From Cerrena zonata (lineage: Eukaryota; Basidiomycota; Agaricomycetes; Polyporales; Cerrenaceae), in NCBI GenBank assembly GCA_038087015.1, contig JASBNA010000045.1:124001-188000 (forward strand): 64,000 nucleotides of DNA. Direction: 5' to 3'. Below the pieces are notes generated by a model, which did not search any database, was not told the origin of the DNA, and worked only from the letters and a program-made list of their open reading frames with translations. This document shows, in pieces, positions 41,657 through 50,695 of this stretch. Position numbers and translations under genes: made by a program. How positions within the stretch are numbered: position 1 is the stretch's first letter; the number at the start of each line of letters is the position of its first letter.

Positions 41657-43810
41657 ATGTCAAGTCAAAATTCACTTGCACTTTCAATTTTTAATGTATA
41701 TAAAGGTAATAGATCACTTTTTTTAAATGCATCTTATATCATCTTAATAACCGCAGCATTTTCAGGAGCAACTACTACAAAATCTAGTCGCCAATCTGAT
41801 AATAGTGGACAACAGGATAATACCCCTTCCGATACCCTTCAAAATGCTTCAGATAAGGATTTGACTTCCACTCATGTTAAACCAGTCAATAAGTCAGTTA
41901 AATTGTCGAAAGAGTCCTTTCGTCGATTATATAAGGCTTCAATACCTTCGTATGCAAATCCAGTGGTTGCTTATTTTGTGAGTAATCTTGTATTACTTGT
42001 TATTAGAGCTTTTCTTACTATTAAAGTTGCAAGTTTAGATGGTAAATTGGTTGGTGCATTAGTCTCGAAGAAGTTGAAAAAATTTGGTAAATTATTAGCA
42101 TTTTGGATGTTTCTTGGTTTACCAGCTTCAGTAGTTAATTCTTTATTAAATTATACTAAAAGTAAATTACGTCAACATTTAAGAATCAATATTAATAATA
42201 GTATAATGGAAGATTATTTACCTGATTCTTTAGATCCAAATTATTATTCTTTACTTCAATTATCTGATTCTAAAATTAAAGATCCTGATCAAAGACTTTC
42301 TACTGATGTTTCTCGTTTAGCTTCTGCTTTATCAAGTTTACCTGGTCAATTATTAAAACCAACTCTTGACTTGCTACTTTGTGCTAAAGAATTATCGAAA
42401 AGTGGAGTGGGCTCCGGTGAAGGTACTTTAGCCTTGGGATTATTAGCTTATTTTTCAACTACTATCCTTCGGTTTTTCTCTCCTCCATTCGCTAAATTAG
42501 CCTCCGAAAGAGCTAACTTGGAAGGTCAATTAAGATCTGCCCATTCAAAAGTTGTAACTAATAATGAAGAAATTGCCTTTTTACGTGGCCATAATCGTGA
42601 ATTAGATTATTTGGATTATTGTTATTATCAACTTGAAAGATTTCTTAAAATGGAATATTGGAAAAAAGCTGTCCATGAAATTGCTCAAACTTTCATTGTA
42701 AAATATTTTTGGGGTGCTGCTGGTTTAGTCTTATGTTCTGCTCCGGTTTTCATTAATAAATATTGGGGGGAAGAACCTGATCCTTCTGCTTCTGGTGATT
42801 TTATCACTAATAGAAGATTACTATTAAGTGCTTCTGATTCTTTAGATCGTTTGATTTATTCAAGAAGATACCTTTTACAAGTGGTTGGTCATGCTACAAG
42901 AGTTGCGGATTTACAAGATGTCTTGTACAAAATTAAATCTTCCAAAAATTCAATTGTAAAAGATGAAGGTAACGTATCGTATGGTGATGAAGTTACTTTC
43001 AAAGATGTTCGTTTAGTAACCCCTGCAGATGTTACTTTAATTGAAAAACTAAACTTCAGTATTAAACCTGGTCAACATTTACTTATTGCTGGTCCAAACG
43101 GTTCTGGTAAATCTTCTCTTTTCAGAATGTTGGGTGGGTTATGGCCTTGTAAAGAAGGTCAGATCATTATTCCAACTACTGAAAATATGTTTTATTTACC
43201 CCAAAGAGCTTATTTATGTAAAGGAAGTCTCAGAGAACAAATCATTTACCCTCATACTGAAAGTCAATTTAAACAAAATAAGTCTGGTAAAACTGACAAT
43301 GATTTAAAGCAAATTTTAGAAATTTTAAATTTATCAGAATTACTCACTTCTTCAAATGATAAAAACCCTTGGGATTCAGTTCGTAATTGGTCAGAAGAAT
43401 TATCGGTTGGTGCTCAACAACGTTTGGCTATGGCTCGTTTATATTACCATCAACCTAAATTTGCCGTCCTAGATGAGTGTACCTCTGCTGTTTCTCCATC
43501 AATGGAACAATTTATGTATAAACGAGCTCAAGAATTAGGAATTTCTCTCTTATCAGTTGCTCATAGACCTGCTTTATGGCATTTCCATAATTATTTACTC
43601 AAATTCGACGGTAAAGGCGGTTACTTCTTTGGTGAATTGGACGCTGAAAAAAGATTACGTTTTGAAGAAGAACGTCTTGTATTGGAGAAAAACTTAAGAG
43701 ATGTTCCAGTGCTAAAAGAACGTCTTGCAGAATTAAGAAAGGTTTCAAATGCTCAACATTTAAGATATGAAAAGTCTCATAAGAATTTAACTGAATTAGC
43801 CAGTCACTAA
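41657..43810 (+). CDS. PXA2: Peroxisomal ABC half-transporter of the ALD family, Pxa2 type
   Basis: Half of the Pxa1-Pxa2 transporter that brings long-chain acyl-CoA into peroxisomes. 717 aa. The N-terminal part (SYIILITAAFS) precedes the ABC transmembrane domain (about 80-420), which includes the EAA-like LRGHNRELDYLDYCYYQL and AAGLVLCSAPVF. The nucleotide-binding domain follows: Walker A GPNGSGKSS, FYLPQRAYLC Q-loop, degenerate signature ELSVGAQQRLAMAR, Walker B FAVLDECTSAVSP and the switch His in SVAHRPALWHF. The end (YLLKFDGKGGYFFGELDAEKRL) matches my recollection of S. cerevisiae Pxa2 better than Pxa1. It is about 130 residues shorter than the yeast protein. Confidence 0.82.
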   Translation: MSSQNSLALSIFNVYKGNRSLFLNASYIILITAAFSGATTTKSSRQSDNSGQQDNTPSDTLQNASDKDLTSTHVKPVNKSVKLSKESFRRLYKASIPSYANPVVAYFVSNLVLLVIRAFLTIKVASLDGKLVGALVSKKLKKFGKLLAFWMFLGLPASVVNSLLNYTKSKLRQHLRININNSIMEDYLPDSLDPNYYSLLQLSDSKIKDPDQRLSTDVSRLASALSSLPGQLLKPTLDLLLCAKELSKSGVGSGEGTLALGLLAYFSTTILRFFSPPFAKLASERANLEGQLRSAHSKVVTNNEEIAFLRGHNRELDYLDYCYYQLERFLKMEYWKKAVHEIAQTFIVKYFWGAAGLVLCSAPVFINKYWGEEPDPSASGDFITNRRLLLSASDSLDRLIYSRRYLLQVVGHATRVADLQDVLYKIKSSKNSIVKDEGNVSYGDEVTFKDVRLVTPADVTLIEKLNFSIKPGQHLLIAGPNGSGKSSLFRMLGGLWPCKEGQIIIPTTENMFYLPQRAYLCKGSLREQIIYPHTESQFKQNKSGKTDNDLKQILEILNLSELLTSSNDKNPWDSVRNWSEELSVGAQQRLAMARLYYHQPKFAVLDECTSAVSPSMEQFMYKRAQELGISLLSVAHRPALWHFHNYLLKFDGKGGYFFGELDAEKRLRFEEERLVLEKNLRDVPVLKERLAELRKVSNAQHLRYEKSHKNLTELASH

Positions 43811-43997
43811 CCCTATTTATTAACTAGCTGCTATATAGAGAATCTAAGTATTTATAAATAATAAACATGAAGTTATGATGAAACATAAAATTATGTAAGG
43901 TTTTCTGTGTGAACATCAAAAGAAAACTGCAAAAAAAAAAGGCTAAAAAAAAGAAAGATTAACCGCCTACGTCTATTCTTATCAGTACACCTACAAA

Positions 43998-44753
43998 ATG
44001 ACTCGTGAATCATCTCCGGCAAACAAGAGAGTTAAGAGAAGGGAAGTTTCAAAACCTGATAACACTTCGTCCATTCACAGTCTTGGGAATCCCGGGGAAG
44101 AAGTGCTAATTATCGATGATATTGAAATACCTAAAAAAAACACTGAACTAATGCCAAAATGTATTTCAAATGAGGACAAGAACCCCAGAGAATTCACAAA
44201 GTATGAAGAAGAATCTTTGGATTCCATTGCCTCGATGCTTACCCAACACAATATCAAAATCCCTGAATCATTCAGTTTGAAAGAACTAGACACACTTCAT
44301 GAAATTGCTAAACAGAACATGCAGAAACTAGAATCACTCAAAGCTGCTCAAGATGTTTCCCCTTTTGCTTGGAGTGTCTTGGAAGATGCTTACAATGCTG
44401 TCTTTGATGATTATACTAATACATCGCAGGAAATTCTTATGAAATTAGAAGAATCTTTCAAAGTACGTTCGAAGCTCCTTCTTCTTTCTAGAACATTACT
44501 AACTTCTCTAATAGCAACGAGTTGCATGGCAAGATCTTGTTTTCAATTTAGATAGATTTAGAAGTATTCACAGGTATGTAGAAAACAGGAATGACGTTTC
44601 TTTACATCAAAAACTAACCATCGTACCAGACTCACTAATTCCGAGAGGGCAATCACCGCAAAGGAAGCAGTGATTAACATAAAGAAGCAGAAGATGAAAC
44701 GTTCTGCCAGTCTTATACAATGTGAATTGGGTAAATTTAAAATCTTCGAGTAA
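43998..44753 (+). CDS. Unknown 215-residue protein encoded by three exons
   Basis: Exons are 43998-44462, 44515-44573 and 44630-44753. Both introns have good yeast signals: GTACGT...TACTAAC...TAG, and GTATGT...ACTAAC...CAG. Splicing joins ...EESFK to QRVAWQDLVFNLDRFRSIH, then RLTNSERAITAKEAVI..., ending CELGKFKIFE with a TAA at 44751. Unspliced, the frame runs into short nonsense text and stops at 44555. The protein is polar, with a disordered N-terminus (ANKRVKRREVSK, a possible nuclear localisation signal) and a mainly helical C-terminal two-thirds. I do not recognise the family. The exon structure resembles that of small nuclear, kinetochore or meiotic genes in yeasts, but no function can be assigned. 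PTH1 starts 120 bases downstream. Confidence 0.75.
44463..44514 (+). other. Intron 1 of the three-exon gene (52 nt)
   Basis: The donor GTACGT follows codon 155 exactly (phase 0). A perfect TACTAAC branch point lies about 12 bases before the acceptor TAG at 44512-44514. Confidence 0.85.
44574..44629 (+). other. Intron 2 of the three-exon gene (56 nt)
   Basis: Consensus donor GTATGT, branch-like AACTAAC, acceptor CAG at 44627-44629. Exon 2 is 59 bases, so the join is in phase 2 and forms an AG|A Arg codon, after which the frame stays open to 44753. Retaining this intron would instead give a stop at 44671. Confidence 0.78.
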
Positions 44754-44795
44754 TCATTTACTGCAAATAACTTGAAAAATACAAAAATCAAAAAC

Positions 44796-44821
44796 AAAAA
44801 AAAAAAAAAAAAAAAAAAAAA
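44796..44821. repeat. Poly(A) tract, 26 bases
   Basis: Pure A run about 50 bases before the PTH1 start, in the 119-base gap after the three-exon gene. It is probably part of the PTH1 promoter. Confidence 0.9.
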
Positions 44822-44872
44822 TCAAAAATCAATGAGAAAATAAGCTGCTATCTTTAAATAGTAGTCTTTACT

Positions 44873-45655
44873 ATGCTATATTACTTACGTCTTGCAATAA
44901 GTACCGGTATATCTATGCTTTTCCGAATTTCCCGATCAATTCTAAGCACGGTTTTGGGGTATGGCAGCAAAACAACCGTCATTCGGGGCGTAAGCACCTG
45001 CCAACCAAATAAACCACCATTTATAATGGTTGCATCCATAGCAAACCCCGAACCTAAATACAAAGGAACCCGTCATAATGTGGGATCATATATATTAGAT
45101 CAAATAGTAACACAAGAATGGCAAGAATTCAAGCCTTTTGAAAGTCATGCTAATTTACCTCATGGGATCTATAGTACTAGTGTCGAAACGAAGTCTAAAC
45201 GAGCCAATCTCTTCTTCTTCAAGTCAATTTATCTGTTCATGAATTTGCAAGGAAGACCAATTGCAGAGACTTGGTCTAACTTCTCTCGTGTTCAACTGAC
45301 CAAATACTCTCCTGCCTTAGTCATTATACATGACGAGTTACAAATCCCCCTTGGAAAGATACAGATTCGCCGACAGAATACCAGTGCCAGAGGCCATAAT
45401 GGGCTACGCTCAATTAATGAATCAATGGGTATGGGCTATACTAAAATCGGTATAGGTATTGGCAAACCAAAAAATACTACTCTTGAAAAAGGAGTAGCGG
45501 ACTATGTTCTTTCATCCTTCACGCAAGATGAATTGAAATGCCTAGCATCAAATGTAGTTCCACAAGTGACCTCTATACTTGACGAAATGGCCTCCGGGAA
45601 ACATGTATTCGAAGTCTTTGATCCCCAGACTGATTCCAAAAGAAAAAAATCATAA
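44873..45655 (+). CDS. PTH1: Mitochondrial peptidyl-tRNA hydrolase
   Basis: Releases peptides from stalled peptidyl-tRNA. Bacterial-type Pth fold, 260 aa. The first 45 residues are basic, serine-rich and free of acids (RISRSILSTVLGYGSKTT), as expected of a mitochondrial presequence. The family motifs are Asn58 and the catalytic His68 in ANPEPKYKGTRHNVG, FMNLQG, the Asp154 segment VIIHDELQIPLGKI, and ARGHNGLRSI followed by the GIGIGKP loop. The final tail is lysine-rich. It contains one in-frame CTG (position 142) at an unconserved site. Confidence 0.94.
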   Translation: MLYYLRLAISTGISMLFRISRSILSTVLGYGSKTTVIRGVSTCQPNKPPFIMVASIANPEPKYKGTRHNVGSYILDQIVTQEWQEFKPFESHANLPHGIYSTSVETKSKRANLFFFKSIYLFMNLQGRPIAETWSNFSRVQLTKYSPALVIIHDELQIPLGKIQIRRQNTSARGHNGLRSINESMGMGYTKIGIGIGKPKNTTLEKGVADYVLSSFTQDELKCLASNVVPQVTSILDEMASGKHVFEVFDPQTDSKRKKS

Positions 45656-45960
45656 CTGATTCCATTTGCGCATAAATATCTATAGAATTGCATATATATC
45701 ATTTCAATGATCCCGTGCATAGTATTTGTACTGTAAATAAACGTCAAATGCTGTTGGTATATGTATTTGGCAGCCATAACTTAGTGGCCCGAGTCTCGTT
45801 AAACAGGAAAAAAAAAGCAAAAACCAAAAAAAAAAAAAAAAGTTTAGTGTACTCTTATCGCTACGATCTCACAAGTTATCAATAATAGCACAGACCAACT
45901 ACGTTCTTCATTACAGAAACCTGTTATCCAAAGTCCACCCATAATAAAGCTTGAGTATAC

Positions 45961-46006
45961 ACGCGTCGATTCCTGTGGACAATCTTGGGATTCTAAAGTT
46001 GACTCA
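45961..46006. promoter_or_regulatory. ACGCGT (MCB-like) and TGACTCA (Gcn4-like) sites upstream of ATG101
   Basis: ACGCGT at 45961-45966 matches the MBF element. TGACTCA at 46000-46006 is a perfect Gcn4/AP-1 heptamer, 108 bases before the ATG101 ATG. They lie in the 458-base gap after PTH1, which otherwise holds no gene. Function is inferred from the consensus only. Confidence 0.5.
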
Positions 46007-46113
46007 TCAGCATTTGCCAGGACGAGCTTCCTTAAGACAACGAGCCATCAACGCATTCTCAGTCGGCCTCCTTGTCCTTTGTTAAACGAATCTAACTATA
46101 TTCAAGAGGCGAT

Positions 46114-46969
46114 ATGGAGTATACTCTTCATCTCACGGCTGAGAGATCAGTAGTGAGAGAGTCTTTAAAAGGTATGTGAAAGATAAAGAAATATAAGACT
46201 AATAAATTGAATATAGTATGACTAACTAATTAATATAGGTATAATATGGACAATATTCTTTCATCGACTCTTTGGGCCCATTACACCAACAACCAACGAG
46301 TTTTTGAATACAACGTATCCAATGGCATCAAATTTACCTGATTTGGATTCCTTAATAGACGAAAAAATATCCTATTTGATAAAATACCATTTTGATAGGC
46401 CGAATATTAAGATCAATGATCGAAATAGTCTCAAGAATAATAACGAAAATCCTAATAACGAATTCAAAACCCCTGAAGATGATCAGTCAAGCCTGTTACT
46501 GCCAAATATGAAGTCCAATATCAATGCAGAAGATTCAGATACTTTTAAATGGGGACAAATAATTATATATTTTCTTGATAAAAGTACTGCCAAAATCAAG
46601 AAGAAAACCGGTTGGTTCGGTCAAGGTAAAAGTGATAATGAAGATGATTTGAGTCCATGGGAGTCATGGACAATTAACGTTAAGTGTCTACCTTTAGATT
46701 CAGATACCTCATCAACAAAAGATATATCAAATGTTTCTAATATCGTGGGATTGAATGAGTCAAAGGATAACCTTGAATTATCCGCTGAAAGCTTTGACGA
46801 AAATATGCAATATATTGTTTATATTTCTGACACTCATAAAGATCACATTCCTCCTATAACATCATTAGAAAGTTCACCTTTTCCATATACTATAGAAATC
46901 AAACCTGATTCTTCTACTACAAAAGATGATGCTAGTTGGGGCCAATACATAAAGAAAATTCTTGATTAG
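46114..46969 (+). CDS. ATG101: Autophagy initiation protein Atg101 (HORMA), two exons
   Basis: Partner of Atg13 in the Atg1/ULK initiation complex of species that lack the Atg29-Atg31 pair. Exons are 46114-46171 and 46239-46969, giving 262 aa. The spliced N-terminus reads MEYTLHLTAERSVVRESLKG then IIWTIFFHRLFGPI, matching the start of the Atg101 HORMA fold (human LHTVLLHRSTG region). The WF finger is visible at Trp145-Phe146 (KKKTGWFGQG), and the conserved PWESWTINV follows at 159-167. The last third has YIVYISDTHKDHIPPI and YTIEI. Asn/Asp-rich insertions at 78-120 and 172-200 make it longer than the human protein (218 aa). Without the intron the frame lacks its first strand and helix. Confidence 0.87.
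46172..46238 (+). other. ATG101 intron (67 nt)
   Basis: Donor GTATGT, branch GACTAAC about 46219-46225, acceptor TATAG. Phase 1: the last exon-1 base G joins GT to make Gly20. Confidence 0.9.
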
Positions 46970-47129
46970 CTCTGCTCAGTTCCTTTGTATATAATAGTCT
47001 ACCCTTGTACTATATGTTTTTTCTTTTCCAATACTTAACAAAACAAGTAGGAATACAAGAATTTAAATCAATACACTTACTATGAATTGCAAAAAGAACA
47101 TTCATTAAATATATATAAAAGCACTCTGA

Positions 47130-47618
47130 TTATAAATTGGCACTGTATAAACCTTCTTCACCTCTAACCAAAATGCATTCATCTTCATGAACTACGTGAT
47201 CAAAAACTCCGATCTTTTCAGCAATTTTCAAAACCTCTTCGTCATAGCTACCAGGTTGGAACCACAATCCTTTAATTACGTCTTTGAATCCCTTTACCAT
47301 AGTTATTTCCTTCAAAGTTGTAGCAGTAACACCTGGAGGAGTTAAAAATGAAATACTGATACCATCATAATCACCAAGTTTATAAGAATTGATGTCCTTC
47401 TTGGAAACAGCAGCTTGAACAACATCTGGAACACTCTTCACTACTGGCTGTGCTAATATTTCACTTTCTTTTGGGTTAACTGGGATCACTGGTAGACCGT
47501 GGCTGACATACCACAGTAATATCTTAAACCCAAACTTTCCTGGATTGTTAGAGGCCCCACTCACAACATAATGTCTATTGGCGCCAAAAAAGGCTTTGAT
47601 TCTAGGTTTCATGGACAT
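47130..47618 (-). CDS. CoA-binding domain (Rossmann) protein
   Basis: Small 162-aa protein of the CoA_binding_2 family (YccU/YneT-like). Starts MSMKPRIKAFF. Visible features are the nucleotide-binding loop VSGASNNPGKFGFKIL, the VIPVNPKE strand that follows it, a central block (DGISISFLTPPGVT), GLWFQPGSYDEEVL, and the closing HEDECILV. The whole length is one Rossmann-type domain, with no targeting signal. Bacterial relatives bind CoA, and the fungal role is unknown. It is divergent from the zinc-cluster gene at 47848. Confidence 0.85.
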   Translation of the reverse strand: MSMKPRIKAFFGANRHYVVSGASNNPGKFGFKILLWYVSHGLPVIPVNPKESEILAQPVVKSVPDVVQAAVSKKDINSYKLGDYDGISISFLTPPGVTATTLKEITMVKGFKDVIKGLWFQPGSYDEEVLKIAEKIGVFDHVVHEDECILVRGEEGLYSANL

Positions 47619-47847
47619 TTTGTCAAATCTAATTTATAATAAATTTGTATCTGAAGAGTACCTAGTTGTCTTATTAATCAAATCATTTCACAAGCTTAAC
47701 TTGATCAATAATCCGGGGATACTTTTTGGTGTTTGGGTGTATAAATGTCGTGTTTAAGAGAGCGACATTTTCCTTACATGAAGTAGATAAAAAAATTCGA
47801 GTTGGCTGAAAGGCATCTATGATATCTTCCTTTAACTAGCTGAAAGT

Positions 47848-50516
47848 ATGGCTAAGGAAAAAAGAACTAAACCATGCTCTAATTGCAAGAAGTCAAAAGT
47901 TAAATGTATATACTCGAACAGCTTACCATGCGAGCGTTGTGTTAAAATTGGTCAAGCAGTTAATTGCCAATTTGTTCCAAAGCTTCCTTCATTAAAGCTT
48001 CCCCTGATACCTCCACAACCTCAACCTATACGGCCAGCCCAAGACGATATACGACTTCCTCCATTGAACTCTTTTACAAATCATATCCTGCTTCCTGCTT
48101 CGCACCATCATCAAGCTAATGCAACTTCGTCAGACAATTTACCGCAACGGCCCAAAGCCGTTACAGCAGCGAATAAAATAGCTGGAAATACCCAACCACT
48201 TCAAAACCCTACTGTATCTACTCTGACACAGAATCCATATTCCAAATGCAATACCTCAATATATGGTGCAGCATGTACCGCAACCTAACATGTCAGTTTT
48301 GCCAAATGAAGATATATCCGAATCTGATCAGCACTGGAAGACTCAAATGGAAAACAAAATAAATGGATTCGATAATAAGCTTAATGATTTAGTTGATATA
48401 CTTAAATCAAATCAACGTTTTTTAATGGAAAATCAGCACAGATATGGTCAATCACAATTGCAATACCCTACACCTTACCCTCCTCAGAAAGGCCCCTATA
48501 GATACACACGGACACAACCCTTCCCTGCATGCCAATGCATCCCCATTTACCCATTATGACTCACTTCCTAGTTCAAGAACATACTCACCCGATCCTACAA
48601 ACGAATCAGTACCAAATCAATATTATAATAGAGATCAATACTCACAGCATTACTCATCCCACAGTCTTCCCTCAAATGACTTTCCAAATACAAAAAGGCG
48701 TCATTCACACTACGTCGAAGATTCAAAGAAAAAACCCAAATTGATAGACTCTGATAGAGAATCTGACGACGATAAAAGAGATGTTAACTACCCCAAAGAC
48801 TTCCGAGATGGATTTTTAGACAAAGCTCAAGCGAAAGAGCTATTTAAATTTTTTGATACCAACATATCTCCTCAACTATTCGGATTTGAGATTTCAAGAT
48901 TCCTGGTGGATTCTATTTGGGAATCCTCACCTATTCTCATTTGTGCTATATGTACTATTGCATCCATGCATCATCCTGATCAGACTCTTTCTTCGAAGCT
49001 GTACAAACTTCAGGAGTATCTTCATATATCATGCAGTGAGTTACTTTACAAAGGAAGGCCTGTCAATGAACTTGATGGCTTCAATACAATTATGGCATTA
49101 ATTCTTTGCAGCTTTTGGTTGTCAAACGCCCAAATGTTTACAGGATTAGCTTTACAAATTGCCAAAGAGATTGGACTTACTGATTCTGTAACCAATCATA
49201 ATTATAAAAAAAGTGGAGGTTTGAGTAAAAGAGACCGATTAAAATTATGGTATTTGTTATACGTCTTAGATGGACAACAAAGTTTGACTTTCAATAGGCA
49301 AAGATTGGTTAGCTCAGACGAATATTCCCTTAAGCATAGTAAAAGTATACTTATAAATGATAATCGAACTTCTTTGACTCACATGGAACGTTCTCCTTCT
49401 CAAATTGAAAACGGGAATAAAGAAGGCACGAATAAAGATGAAGACTCGAATCAGCATGATGATTCCGTTATTACCAGTAACAAAGAAGAATCATCACAAA
49501 AATTTACGGATATGAGACTTGTATCACAAGTTGAATATAATCAAGCTTTAAATGAGGCATTTAGGGGCGAGGCTTGGGACCTATTAGCTCCTTCATCTTT
49601 GGGAATACCCTCGAAAAGTAATTTGGAATTGGATAGATGGATGGTTTCGTGGGCTGTCTTACTTTCACCGGTAAATAATGGGGCTGTCTGGTCTTCCAAG
49701 TCTACTCTTATTTATTACAATTTCGCCAAGATGCATATCAACTCTGCTGCTGTAAGGCAGTTGAAAATGGATACTGGTGATGAGAATAGGGTCATTCTCC
49801 CTCGTTGGAATAATTCAACAAGCAACGGCCCGGTAAGAGCTAATTCGAAGGTTCATTTAGGTAAGAAGTTCAAAAATATTAAATCTTCCGATGAGGAAGA
49901 TTCAGACGATTCTTCGGACAGTGATGAAGATTTTGTATCCAACCATGAATTGATATCAGACAACGAAGCAATAGTCAGTGCTAATATTGCTGTTACTGCA
50001 GCTCAGACTGTGCTTAATCTTGTCTTAAATGATAAAGATATTCTAAATAACTTGAAATACGTTCCTGTCCACATTCATATAATGCTATATTACGCAGCAT
50101 TATTATTGATCAACCCTCCTATAGAATCTGCTAATAGAGATGCTGAGTCGAAGTCCACTTATTTATTCAAGATGGTAGACAACTTGAAAATAGTCAAGAT
50201 GTTGCAAAGAAAAATATATTTAAACTGCCCTACAGATAAAAGTTTCGGTGATCGATTAATAAGAAGTTTGGACGATCTATCTCAAGAAAAATTAACAAAA
50301 CTCAAGGACGAAATAAATGACATCGGATCTGATGAGCCCTTAGATCCTGAAACTAAGTCTCAATTATTTAGACAATTGAGTGAAATCACAGAGGCTCTGT
50401 ATTCTGAAAACATTACGGAGCTCAATAATAGCTCAGTGGATGGAAGCAGCAGAGGTTCTTCTCCTGGTCCGGAAAAAATATCAGCATGGCCGGGCTCTAA
50501 CCATGGTCACCCATAA
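47848..50516 (+). CDS. Zn(II)2Cys6 transcription factor with middle homology region, two indels
   Basis: Zinc cluster at the extreme N-terminus uses Cys10, 13, 20, 28, 31 and 40 (CSNCKKSKVKC). A Pro/Gln/Asn-rich linker follows with a short coiled coil (MENKINGFDNKLNDLVDIL), then the fungal regulatory domain (FFDTNISPQLFGFEIS, FWLSNAQMFTGLALQIAKEIGL, WYLLYVLDGQQSLTFNRQR). An acidic insert (SSDEEDSDDSSDSDEDF) precedes the last helices. The frame is broken at 48244-48246 (A run, one too many, which joins NPYSN to AIPQYMVQHV) and near 48531 (one base too many, most simply in TT, which joins YRYTRTQPS to LHANASPF). The joined product is 888 aa. Regulatory target unknown. Aro80-like similarity was considered but not established. 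Confidence 0.83.
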
Positions 50517-50695
50517 AAAGCTAGTTTTTATTATATATATTTGTGTGTGAATGTATATTCATATCGCATGCTTCGTCGTTTTTTCTGTAAATTTGCGGCT
50601 ATTTATTGAGTTGATAAGTGTGCTGCAAAAAAAAAGTTTGCAGCCACAAATCTCAATTAAAACAGAGATCCCTTCTAGAGTAAGTAATAACTCAG

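Noticed and set aside
44556..44673. Single-intron model ending at the TGA at 44671
   Set aside because: The second GTATGT...ACTAAC...CAG set is at least as good, and its use gives a longer open helical tail, so the three-exon model is preferred. The two-exon form could still be a retained-intron isoform.
47848..50516. Assignment of the second zinc-cluster gene to WAR1 or ARO80
   Set aside because: WAR1 sequence as I recall it does not match the regulatory domain. Aro80-like phrases were suggestive but rest on uncertain memory, so no symbol is given.
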